Assembly: GCA_963726105.1 (NCBI GenBank)
Contig: CAVSBJ010000004.1
Span: 186,001 to 250,000 of the forward strand
Reading direction: 5' to 3'
DNA length: 64,000 nucleotides
Origin: Roseiarcus sp963726105
GTDB lineage: Bacteria; Pseudomonadota; Alphaproteobacteria; Rhizobiales; Beijerinckiaceae
Below are positions 7,667 through 15,007 of this stretch, in pieces (position 1 is the first letter of the stretch; every line of letters begins with the position of its first letter). The notes beneath the pieces were generated by a model. It was not told the DNA's origin and did not search any database. It saw nothing but the letters and a program-made list of their open reading frames with translations. A program made the translations under genes and the position numbers.

Positions 7667-9142
7667 TCAGCCGTTGCCGATGTTGGTGAGGATGCCGATA
7701 CCGAATGAGGCGTATATGGCCAACACCTCCTCGGTGTAGACGCCGAACTCGCGGCGACGGGTGCGGACCGGCCAATCGACGCGATAATAGTCGCGACGCG
7801 TCAGGACCTCAGCGACATTGGGCGTCTCGTTCGATTGATACCACGCCGGCAGTCGCTCGCAGTAGGCCAGGATGGTGCCGGGCGGCAGATCCGGATGAAC
7901 CGGCATCGGGATCTCGACGCCGGTGAAGGGGTTGTAATACCAACGGACGACGCCGGAGGCTGTGAATTCGTAAGGCGCCGACTGAGAGGCGTCGACATTA
8001 TAGCGAACGAGCGGGCCGGACGCATTTGTCAGGCACTTCGCCGTGATGTTCTTCTGCTCTTGCGCGTTGACGTAGATCACAGTCGGCGATAGCCGATAGC
8101 TGTTCCACATCTGCAGCAGCATATTGTCGATCTCGAGGATCGAGCCGCGGCCTGAAGGCGTGAGGGGCGTGCCGGTCCCCGCAGTACCCGACGGCAATGC
8201 CTGCACGAACGAGCTCGTCGACGGGTTGAAGCCATCCGTCAGCAATCCGTCGAACGCCAGCCCGGGATTGCGAGAATTGTCAGCGGTGACGGCGGTCGCC
8301 GGCTGCTGACCGGAAGTAATGAGTGGCGCGCTGAAAGCGGCGCTGTTGATTGTGGTGATCGCTTGCAGCGTCTCCGAGCCGGCAGCCCCCACATACCATG
8401 CGTAAGCGACGGCCCCATTGACGACCGGGACAGTGGCAAACAGCGTTTGGCCCCCCGAAACAGCCTGCGTCGCGTTGTTGCTGCGCAGCGAGGAGCCGCC
8501 GCTCAACGTGTAGGTGTTGCCGTCATTGCCGGTGATGGTCATTGTGGTTGCTACGCCGCCGGCAAGCGTTGAATTGCGGTAACCTTCAAATGTCAGCGCG
8601 ACGACAATGACCGAATAGGTCGTAGCCGGCAGAGTTCCACCCGTGCCTGAGGCGCTGAGCGTCGGTGTGCCGGGCTTGCCGAGCGCAAGCGACGTGTTGC
8701 CGCCAAGCAGCGCAGTCTCCTCCTTGCGCATCGTCTTCTGCAGGATGCGCAGGGTAGCAGTGGCGTTGATGTCTTCGAAGCCCTGGGCGGCGGCCTCGGC
8801 TTCGAAGGTCACCGTGTCTTCTTCGCCAAGGGTCACGTAAGGGAGCGTGATGGACACTGCCGAATAAGACATGCTCGCGGAACGCTGGCCTTCCGGAACC
8901 CAGCCCATCGCGTCAAATCCTGAACCGGTCGTGGCGAAGATTGAACGCCAATGCGCCGCGTCGCCTGGGTTCAGGCGCGCGACGCGAGGCACCGAATTCC
9001 GGAGCGGCGTGATCGTCGGGTACAGGTTCTTCGCCGGCGCCTGCAGGTCGTATGCCGTTAGGCCTGTCGAGATCGTAACATTCTTGGCGAGCGAGTCCTT
9101 CATCAGACCCAGCGTCTCCTGGGTCGTCAGCGCGATGTTCAT
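7667..9142 (-). CDS. Major capsid protein with inserted Ig-like domain (probable)
   Basis: The protein has 491 residues and sits where the major capsid gene belongs, between the protease and the connector. Residues 1-150 (TPLRNSVPRVARLNPGDAAH, GEEDTVTFEAEAAAQGFEDI, KTMRKEETALLGGNTSLALG) and about 280-491 (DNMLLQMWNSYRLSPTVIYV, WPVRTRRREFGVYTEEVLAI) look like the N-arm/P-domain and A-domain regions of an HK97-type fold. Residues about 157-270 are threonine/glycine/serine-rich strands (TTYSVIVVALTFEGYR, YAWYVGAAGSETLQAITT) resembling an Ig/Fn3-like insertion, probably exposed on the capsid surface. The assignment is by position, size and these segments; a fiber or decoration protein is the main alternative. 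Confidence 0.72.
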   Translation of the reverse strand: MNIALTTQETLGLMKDSLAKNVTISTGLTAYDLQAPAKNLYPTITPLRNSVPRVARLNPGDAAHWRSIFATTGSGFDAMGWVPEGQRSASMSYSAVSITLPYVTLGEEDTVTFEAEAAAQGFEDINATATLRILQKTMRKEETALLGGNTSLALGKPGTPTLSASGTGGTLPATTYSVIVVALTFEGYRNSTLAGGVATTMTITGNDGNTYTLSGGSSLRSNNATQAVSGGQTLFATVPVVNGAVAYAWYVGAAGSETLQAITTINSAAFSAPLITSGQQPATAVTADNSRNPGLAFDGLLTDGFNPSTSSFVQALPSGTAGTGTPLTPSGRGSILEIDNMLLQMWNSYRLSPTVIYVNAQEQKNITAKCLTNASGPLVRYNVDASQSAPYEFTASGVVRWYYNPFTGVEIPMPVHPDLPPGTILAYCERLPAWYQSNETPNVAEVLTRRDYYRVDWPVRTRRREFGVYTEEVLAIYASFGIGILTNIGNG

Positions 9143-9353
9143 GAGATTGGTCCTTTGGCGCGGATAGGGGTTAACGAGACAGGTGGAGGTGGACGGCGGA
9201 CGCGATCACGCGCGACCGATGGGCTTGCTGTGGGGAACCCGGGATCCTGAGCCTGCGAGGGCGTCTCGATCGTGTCGGATCACCGCAAGGGGGTGGGCCA
9301 CAAACGAGACCGGTCGTGCGACGGGCCGGCGTGTCACTCGTCTGAGATCCCGA

Positions 9354-9416
9354 TCACTCGCCAAACTTCAGATTGCGGAGATTGGCGATCCCGAGCTTCG
9401 CTGCTTGATTTGGCAA
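9354..9416 (-). repeat. Left copy of diverged direct repeat (gene 3'-end remnant)
   Basis: On the minus strand this encodes ALPNQAAKLG then IANLRNLKFGE and a TGA stop. A second copy at 11079-11152 encodes ALAPN, a TAA stop, then EIAKLRGKFG and NLNLRNLKFGE and a TAA stop. The DNA core (about 30 bp around the NLRNLKFGE codons) has two mismatches; the rest is diverged with small indels. No start codon belongs to this copy, so it looks like the tail end of a lost gene. Confidence 0.6.
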
Positions 9417-9574
9417 CGCCCAGGGGCAATCAGCCGCGACTACTCATGCAAGCATCAGTAGTATGACGCAGGCTGAAAAAACTTTGTGATCGTAAGGTAA
9501 ACGGGTCGAACGGCAAAACGTTCGTTGGGGCCCATTCTAAGCGGAAAATGGAGCTTTAAAAAAATCTTAAGCAC

Positions 9575-9615
9575 GACGGCGCGCCCAACATCAAGTGACG
9601 TCTCGGCGCGCCGTC
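9575..9615 (-). terminator. GC-rich hairpin, likely terminator for the 2TM gene
   Basis: A perfect 11-bp inverted repeat, GACGGCGCGCC and GGCGCGCCGTC, is separated by 19 nt. On the minus strand a run of seven T follows about 10 nt after the stem. It lies about 170 nt downstream of the 2TM gene stop. The distance between stem and T-run is longer than in a classical intrinsic terminator. Confidence 0.45.
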
Positions 9616-9788
9616 CTACGGCTGGCAACGTTATCAGAATACCGTGCCACCATCTCCTATACGAAGAGCCATATGTAATACTCCCTCTTGCTGGTTCCTC
9701 CTACCGGAGGCACCAGCAGCACAGTCGCTGCGAGCAGCACGCTATCAGCACCTTACAGTCCCAATCCTTACATACCGACACTTAACAA

Positions 9789-10808
9789 TCAACCACCGCG
9801 GGGATCGTTCCCGTCAGCTTTTCGGGTTTCTTCGGGTGGGAGCGATTGCGGCTCAGGCAGCCTCTTCCACCATATGGCGAACCCCTGGTGAGGCAGCAAG
9901 TACCTCGCCAAATGATAATTGTATGTACCCGTAGCGTCTCGGGGCAAATCATTCTCCAGGTCGACGTGGTGTATCGAACGCGCTCGGACAATCCTTCGAG
10001 TTGGGCCCCAGTCAACGACCGTGATATTGACAAACTCCATCGGGTATAAAGTCTGACAGATCTCTGTGTCATCCTCCTCTTTTGGCATCGAGTATTCGTA
10101 CGTTGCCTCGATTTCTTCACCTGGAGCCATCGACACATCACAGACCTTGAAAGGCACCATATACGACAAATCGTTCTTTAACTTCTCCTTGAACTCGTCC
10201 TGTGCGAGGAGCATTCGGTTCGCTATAAGCTTATCAATTTCTGTTTGCGACGACCCAGTTATTTGAATCGTTTTAACTTTACTGAATTCCTTAAGTTCAT
10301 CAATAATAGGGTTAGGCATACCAACTTTTGCCTCAAATATTGTTTTTGCATCGCCGATATTTTTTATCTTGAACCTAAGCCTCGCGCTTAACTCAACAAA
10401 TTTCTGGCTAACGCCATACCTGTCAGTGTACGTTTTATCCCTGAGACTGTAGGTAATCGTCGTCGGTCCTCGCACAAGATTGTGCTCAAGCACCAAGATA
10501 TTTGCTTCGTGAATAAGCCCCGGCGGAAAATTTCGTCGAAACACACCAAAGAAAACATTCTTTGCGATAAGCTCAACTCGCGCCTTCCATTTCTCCTCGG
10601 CATCCTGTTGCGAGAAAACCTCGAATGTCGACCAAATAATTACCGCCACAACGAGTGCAAAGCCGACCTCTTGAAGGATTTCTTCAATAAGGGGATGTAG
10701 CGGCAAAGACCAATGTGCCGCCAGCAATAAGACAACGCCCAACAGGAGGGCTATCCCCGCGTGCAAATACGGGAACGACCTTAGAGAACCCTTTTCTGTC
10801 TCATACAT
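9789..10808 (-). CDS. Unknown two-transmembrane protein with large soluble domain (cargo candidate)
   Basis: The protein has 339 residues and I do not recognise its family. The N-terminus carries two hydrophobic helices (about 17-34, AGIALLLGVVLLLAAHW; about 47-64, EVGFALVVAVIIWSTFEVF). About 270 residues follow that alternate short strands and charged segments (TTITYSLRDKTYTD, ARLRFKIKNIG, EIEATYEYSMPKEEDD, EFVNITVVDWGP), then a proline-rich C-terminus. Its DNA is visibly more AT-rich than the structural genes and uses AAT/ATA/AAA codons freely, pointing to separate origin. It sits alone between the capsid and protease genes, with diverged direct repeats on both sides. Two TM helices plus a beta-rich domain recall membrane effectors such as CBASS Cap15 or superinfection-exclusion proteins. 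That is inference from layout only. Confidence 0.7.
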   Translation of the reverse strand: MYETEKGSLRSFPYLHAGIALLLGVVLLLAAHWSLPLHPLIEEILQEVGFALVVAVIIWSTFEVFSQQDAEEKWKARVELIAKNVFFGVFRRNFPPGLIHEANILVLEHNLVRGPTTITYSLRDKTYTDRYGVSQKFVELSARLRFKIKNIGDAKTIFEAKVGMPNPIIDELKEFSKVKTIQITGSSQTEIDKLIANRMLLAQDEFKEKLKNDLSYMVPFKVCDVSMAPGEEIEATYEYSMPKEEDDTEICQTLYPMEFVNITVVDWGPTRRIVRARSIHHVDLENDLPRDATGTYNYHLARYLLPHQGFAIWWKRLPEPQSLPPEETRKADGNDPRGG

Positions 10809-11062
10809 CGCGCTTCGCCCTCCAGCGCGCCGGTTTTGAGGCGTAGCCTAATCTGAAGGCGGATCGCTGTCGAGGTGTGTAGATCTAAGCTAGCTGGAAT
10901 TCGGGAAGCGACCCGCTTCAATGTGTCCAACCGGAGTCCGTCGTCAAAGAGGCGCCAAGGATAATTGAGCTCGCGCCGCTTTCTCAACTTGAGCGTCGCC
11001 TCTCCCACGGGCACTGGGTTGATCGCATTCGCCGCGCCTTTGCGCGCCCACTTGTACTCCAT
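10781..11062 (-). CDS. Possible small protein, doubtful
   Basis: This is the only open frame of note in the 336 nt between the 2TM gene and the lipoprotein gene. An ATG at 11062 gives 93 residues (starting MEYKWARKGAANAINPVPVG), overlapping the 2TM gene start by 28 nt. There is no clear ribosome-binding site and no recognisable motif. Codon use is mixed, and the basic, leucine/arginine-rich composition could equally be chance. If it is not a gene, the stretch holds only the right repeat copy and the 2TM gene's promoter region. Confidence 0.22.
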   Translation of the reverse strand: MEYKWARKGAANAINPVPVGEATLKLRKRRELNYPWRLFDDGLRLDTLKRVASRIPASLDLHTSTAIRLQIRLRLKTGALEGEARCMRQKRVL

Positions 11063-11078
11063 CGGCTTTCCATTATAA

Positions 11079-11152
11079 TTACTCGCCAAACTTGAGGTTG
11101 CGGAGATTGAGGTTACCGAATTTCCCACGCAGCTTGGCAATCTCTTAATTTG
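11079..11152 (-). repeat. Right copy of diverged direct repeat
   Basis: Continuing in frame past the lipoprotein's TAA stop, the minus strand encodes EIAKLRGKFGNLNLRNLKFG, then E and a second TAA at 11079-11081. The NLRNLKFGE end and the upstream AL(A)PN match the copy at 9354-9416, where a CAA replaces the TAA. The lipoprotein may therefore once have been about 22 residues longer, and the 1.7 kb between the copies (including the 2TM gene) is bracketed by them. Confidence 0.6.
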
Positions 11153-11462
11153 GCGCGAGCGCCGTCGCTTTCTTGAAGTAGGGGAGAAGCGCATTCTCGA
11201 TCGCCAGAATATCGACGCCCGCGGCGATGGCGTTGGTCGGCGCCCCAGCGGCGCAAATCGCTTGCGCCTGAGCGTAAGCATTCTTGGCGTCGGCGTTCAT
11301 CGTCGCGGAGGCCGGACCGAGCGCCGGCAGGGCGCTACAGACGTCATTATAGGCAGTGTTGATCGCGGCCGATGCGCTAGGCGTGAGCTGGCCGGCGGAT
11401 GTGCAGCCGGTCAGCGCGCTGCATAGTGCAACGAGCGCCAAGACGGACTTGAAGGGAGTCAT
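11145..11462 (-). CDS. Small phage-encoded lipoprotein
   Basis: ATG at 11462 is preceded by AAGGAG at good spacing and gives 105 residues. MTPFKSVLALVALCSALTGC is a clear type II signal peptide with lipobox LTGC; the cysteine would be lipidated and the mature protein anchored in the periplasm. The remainder is alanine-rich and helical (SASAAINTAYNDVCSALPAL; NADAKNAYAQAQAICAAGAP) with two further cysteines. Function is unknown. Position between protease and capsid genes is not a usual lysis locus, and the sequence lacks the proline-rich look of an outer spanin. The frame continues after its stop into a repeat segment, suggesting truncation by a nonsense change. Confidence 0.68.
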   Translation of the reverse strand: MTPFKSVLALVALCSALTGCTSAGQLTPSASAAINTAYNDVCSALPALGPASATMNADAKNAYAQAQAICAAGAPTNAIAAGVDILAIENALLPYFKKATALAPN

Positions 11463-11758
11463 TCGGAGTCTCCTTGAGAAGCATCGGAACGTTGGACTGC
11501 GGGTCACAAAACCCGCGCTTGCGACGATCGACCCCAACCGGCGGTGGGTTCCGAAAATTCGCGGCGGCCGAAGCTTCGAGTGGTTGACCGATCGCCGCCG
11601 TGAGCGAGGCGATGGCCCACTGAGCTTCGACCGCCGCCTCGCACGACGCCGCGGCGTCAGCGATCCTTTGGTCCTTTCGAGAGCCTCGCTGCGACGGGGC
11701 GTCGGGACTTCAAAATGCGACGGTTGAACGTTTAGGGTAGCTGGCCGGCGGCAGCGCT

Positions 11759-12904
11759 TCAGAAGCGCGGCGGCCCGGGATTGGCGAGGCTAAGCTTGGT
11801 GAGCGCGAGCGCGCGCTCATGAGCAGGCAGCGAAGCCAGACGCCGAACGGCGTCGTCGGCGCTGACCGGAGCGCCATCAGCGCCGTCGGCCGTCTTGGTA
11901 ACCGAGCGCAGCGCAGCCTTGGCTGGCAGTGGCTGGGCTTCGAGCGCCGCGATGCGGTTCGTCATCTCCGCGAGCGCGGGCGTCAGATTGTCGAGCGCCT
12001 TGCGCAGGCGTGCATTTTCCGCCGTCGCGCGATCGAGCTTCAAAGCGGCGTAGGTCAGGGCCTTAGCCAACGCATCGGGGGCCTGCGACGTCTCCGGCGA
12101 ATTGGAGACACCCGCCGCCTTATCGGCCGTTTCCGTCCAGCCGTCGGGCAGGGCGCTCTCAGCGCCGATTGCCTTGGCGCGCGCAATGATGTGCGCCTTC
12201 ACATCCGCTTTCTTGCCGCTTCGGTAGTAGTCCCTCAAGGCATTCTCGAGATCTTTAGCGGACCGGATCGGATAGGAGCCGTCGGGCAACGCGACGTCCT
12301 CTTCGGCGTCTTTCTCACGCTCCCCGGCCGACAGCTCGCCCTTGTCAGCGGCGCAATCGTCATCATCCATGTTCTCGTCGACGGCCGTATCGATCGCCTC
12401 GGCGTGCGACGCGAAAGCGCGCTTTTCGATCATCCCGCCCTTGACCACATCGAACGTCGCGTCGGGCACGCAAGGCAGATCGACGAGCGAGATCTCATGC
12501 GGTTCGGCGGTGTAGCGAGTAAGCCCGCTGTCAGGGTCGGCCCATCGCTTCACGTAGCGCCCGCCCTGGCTGAACCCGGTATAGACGCCCTCCTGAACCT
12601 TTCGCCATTCGCCGTCGTCGACCACTTTGGCGCACACGGTGATGCGCTTCGCCGTGTCGTCGAAGGCGATGTCGGTCAGCTTCCCGGCGGCGATCGGCGT
12701 ATGCATGACGCGAACGGCGCCGAGCGATTTGCCCCCGGTTGCCGCGGCGGCCTCCGCAGACCATTTCTCGAAATAGGGCTTGCTCGAGGCGTAGTCGAAA
12801 ATTTCACCCGAGCGATCGGGCGTCTCCGCCGTCGCGACCCCAGTGACGAGGCGCTGGTCGACGTCGACCTTGGCGAGTGGCAGGAACAAGTCGAGAGCGG
12901 ACAT
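11759..12904 (-). CDS. XkdF-type prohead protease, with possible scaffold region
   Basis: ATG at 12904 (MSALDLFLPLAKVDVDQRLV) follows a CCGGAG ribosome-binding site and gives 381 residues. Residues 15-155 match the phage XkdF-like serine protease family: TGVATAETPDRSGEIFDY, AVRVMHTPIAAGKL with candidate His68, YTGFSQGGRYVKRW with candidate Ser112, and EPHEISLVDLPCVPDATFDV. An acidic linker follows, then a helical DALPDGSYPIRSAKDLENAL-type domain seen in other phage heads (DUF6582-like). The C-terminus is a coiled-coil-like segment (about 300-345) that may act as scaffold. It should cleave scaffold and capsid during head maturation. Its own promoter lies about 120 nt upstream. Confidence 0.8.
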   Translation of the reverse strand: MSALDLFLPLAKVDVDQRLVTGVATAETPDRSGEIFDYASSKPYFEKWSAEAAAATGGKSLGAVRVMHTPIAAGKLTDIAFDDTAKRITVCAKVVDDGEWRKVQEGVYTGFSQGGRYVKRWADPDSGLTRYTAEPHEISLVDLPCVPDATFDVVKGGMIEKRAFASHAEAIDTAVDENMDDDDCAADKGELSAGEREKDAEEDVALPDGSYPIRSAKDLENALRDYYRSGKKADVKAHIIARAKAIGAESALPDGWTETADKAAGVSNSPETSQAPDALAKALTYAALKLDRATAENARLRKALDNLTPALAEMTNRIAALEAQPLPAKAALRSVTKTADGADGAPVSADDAVRRLASLPAHERALALTKLSLANPGPPRF

Positions 12905-13025
12905 GCAGGCTCCGGAGGAAGCAAGCGAAATCACGCCCAGTGACCGGGCGTGCGACGAAGAATTTTCTGAAAGACCAGGGAAGGGCAGGGCCTCATCGCC
13001 GCCGCCATTTCTCCCACTGTAGCTG

Positions 13026-13075
13026 ACTATGCCACGACCGGCGTAAGCGGTCAAGGAAATGTTCTTATTTTGTTC
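13026..13075 (-). promoter_or_regulatory. Phage promoter P2 with tandem GAAC-N7-GAAC (LexA-type box)
   Basis: On the minus strand, GAAC-N7-GAAC (13061-13075, equal to GTTC-N7-GTTC on plus) is followed after 6 nt by TTGACC (13049-13054), 17 nt, then CATAGT (13026-13031). The same layout with identical spacings is found upstream of the small terminase gene. GTTC-N7-GTTC is the established LexA box of alphaproteobacteria. The target is the protease gene at 12904. The box sits just upstream of the -35, so repression or activation are both possible. Confidence 0.72.
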
Positions 13076-14418
13076 TAACGCCCGGAAACGCTGGGATCTG
13101 CGTTCGCGCGGGGCGGTGTCTCTGCAGATGCAACAGCGTCTGTGGGGGCAGTCGGTGGCGCCGCCGCCGGCGCAAGCCCAAGATCCGCCCGCGCCTCCTC
13201 GCGCGTCTTGATCCCGGCGGCGACCAGGATGTTGAGCGTCTGCGCCTGCTCGAGCGGATCGATCGCGTCGTCGCCGACCCACACAAATTCGAGGCCGGGC
13301 TCGTACATGCACTCACGGATCACATGGTCGAGCGCGTTCTTCACCCACGCTTTCAGCGGAACCAGCCCTTCCTGCGCCGCCTGCTGGCGCAAGGTCTCGC
13401 TTGTCGCGCGGTTGACCTGGCTTACGAATGGCGAGACGGGAACCGAGAAGGCGTAGCAGATGATGCGCGCCAGCCACTCGTCGTACTGGTCCTTCAGCGG
13501 CGGCTGGCGGGCCTCGATCAGCTTGAAGTCGGCCGGCATGAACTTGGTCTGCCGCCGGCGCGCAAGGTTGCCGCTCATCAGCGCGTCGAAATAGTCCTGG
13601 AACGAGCGAATCTGGTCGGCCGTCCACTCCTTCGGCAAAGTGGCGAAGGCGTCCGGTGAAGAGCCGGTGCGGTAATAGTCGAGGGTCGAGGCGTCGCGTC
13701 TGAGCGCAATATTGACGGTGAGCGCGATCTGCTCGACCGGGCTCATGCCATAGAGCCGATGGGCGCGGGGGTTGCGCGGCAGATAGAGGAGCTCCTCAGC
13801 CGAGAAGTCGGCGGCGGGGATGCCCTTGAGGATCTGCTGGTAGGCAGGATCGGGCGGCTCGGGCGCACGCCCGTCCTCGCCGATCAGCGGCTTGATCGTC
13901 GCCCCGTCGATGATGTCGAGCGCGTAGAGCGAGCCGCCTCGATTGTAGCGCGGATAGATGGTCGCCGCGTCAATGACCAGCATCTCCTCGAGCAGCATCC
14001 TGAGCCAGTCGGCGAACGAACGGCGCCGGTCGGGGCGGGCGAGGAAGCGCGTGACCTGATCGATCGCCTGGGAGCTTGCCGGCACATCCTCGTGGTTGCG
14101 CACCCGGATCGCGTAGCTCTGCGCCGCGATCTGGTCCTTGCGGGTTTCAATCACCGCGCGCAGGAGCGGCAGCGCGTCCGCGAGCCCGCGCAATTCGGGG
14201 AACGAAACGCCGTCTTCGGATCGTGGGATGTAGTTGAGGTTGGCGCCGAATGGATAGTCCCATTGGCGCCCCTTGACCTCCGGCGGCGCCATCGGCGCAA
14301 GCGGCTGCAACGGCCCGAACCAGGTGTCCGGAGACACGCCGGTGATCACATAGCGCGTCGCGTCGGCGAGCCTGGCGAAAACGCTTGGCGGCAGGGCGCG
14401 TCTGACGGGTTCCGACAT
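13075..14418 (-). CDS. Portal protein
   Basis: ATG at 14418 (MSEPVRRALPPSVFARLADA) follows AAGGA and gives 447 residues; the longer open frame upstream lacks support. It has the hallmarks of the phage portal family: DALPLLRAVIETRKDQIAAQ, the wing/clip region IIDGATIKPLIGEDGRAPEP, YLPRNPRAHRLYGMSPVEQI (the RxxxxYGxSP signature), and the C-terminal CYAFSVPVSPF and QAAQEGLVPLKAWVKNALDH helices. It forms the ring at the capsid vertex through which DNA is packaged. It shares a transcription unit with the two terminase genes, although a plus-strand gene lies between it and terL. Confidence 0.88.
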   Translation of the reverse strand: MSEPVRRALPPSVFARLADATRYVITGVSPDTWFGPLQPLAPMAPPEVKGRQWDYPFGANLNYIPRSEDGVSFPELRGLADALPLLRAVIETRKDQIAAQSYAIRVRNHEDVPASSQAIDQVTRFLARPDRRRSFADWLRMLLEEMLVIDAATIYPRYNRGGSLYALDIIDGATIKPLIGEDGRAPEPPDPAYQQILKGIPAADFSAEELLYLPRNPRAHRLYGMSPVEQIALTVNIALRRDASTLDYYRTGSSPDAFATLPKEWTADQIRSFQDYFDALMSGNLARRRQTKFMPADFKLIEARQPPLKDQYDEWLARIICYAFSVPVSPFVSQVNRATSETLRQQAAQEGLVPLKAWVKNALDHVIRECMYEPGLEFVWVGDDAIDPLEQAQTLNILVAAGIKTREEARADLGLAPAAAPPTAPTDAVASAETPPRANADPSVSGR

Positions 14419-14565
14419 GGGATCGTTTCCTTGGGGTCTCCCGCTCAGAGGCCGTCCGTCTTTCGACGGGCCATGGCGGCAGAAGGGTGGTGAGAGGCCT
14501 TCGTATTCCGTTAGGGATTGGCGCCTAGTTTCGCGCCCGGTTGGCTTACGCATGCAGTGAGGGCG

Positions 14566-14904
14566 ATGCGCATTTCGATCGCGCTGGCCGCAATCATCGT
14601 TTCTCTGCCCGTTCTCGCGCTCGCTCAGCCGCGCTGGACCTTCTGCGTCGCCTCGTCAAAGAGCGGCGCCGACGTCTGGATCACCGAGGTTTTCGCCGCC
14701 GAGCGCGATCGCGAACAACTGGAAAGCGCGTTCAGAACGACGGTCGCGCGCCTGGGCGGCGTTGGCGCCGATGCTCAGTGCCCAATGCCGCGCGAGGACA
14801 AGACGGAAGCCGTCAATGCCCAATTCGAGGCCGAAGCCTTCAATCGCAAGCTTGGCGCGACGCTGCATGCGGTGCTTGCCGGCGGCTTCCTGCCGCGGCG
14901 GTAG
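14566..14904 (+). CDS. Small secreted protein, plus-strand insertion in the phage operon
   Basis: ATG at 14566, behind GAGGG, gives 112 residues. The N-terminus MRISIALAAIIVSLPVLALA is a standard Sec signal peptide with cleavage likely after ALA. The mature part begins QPRWTFCVASSKSGADVWIT and has two cysteines (WTFC and DAQCP) that could form a disulfide. The rest is helical and polar. It is the only plus-strand gene inside the 17-kb minus-strand module, lying between portal and terminase genes, as expected of a moron expressed independently from the lysogen. Function is not recognised; a periplasmic or surface role is inferred from the signal alone. Confidence 0.6.
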   Translation: MRISIALAAIIVSLPVLALAQPRWTFCVASSKSGADVWITEVFAAERDREQLESAFRTTVARLGGVGADAQCPMPREDKTEAVNAQFEAEAFNRKLGATLHAVLAGGFLPRR

Positions 14905-15007
14905 CCACCCTCGACGCCGGACACCGGCTGCTATTTGAGATCCGCGTGATCGGGGGCTCCTTACCGCCTGACCATTTCAGTCGATAAACGGCGGTGGGCG
15001 CGACGGA

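Larger units (their letters stand above)
9143..9788. other. Non-coding gap in the phage module
   Basis: This 646-nt stretch between the capsid gene and the 2TM gene holds no convincing gene on either strand. It contains the left copy of a coding-derived repeat (9354-9416), an inverted repeat CGAACG-N6-CGTTCG at 9507-9524 that could be an operator, and a GC-rich hairpin at 9575-9615. From about 9450 upward the base composition becomes more AT-rich, like the 2TM gene. The frames open here on the plus strand have no recognisable protein features. Confidence 0.55.
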
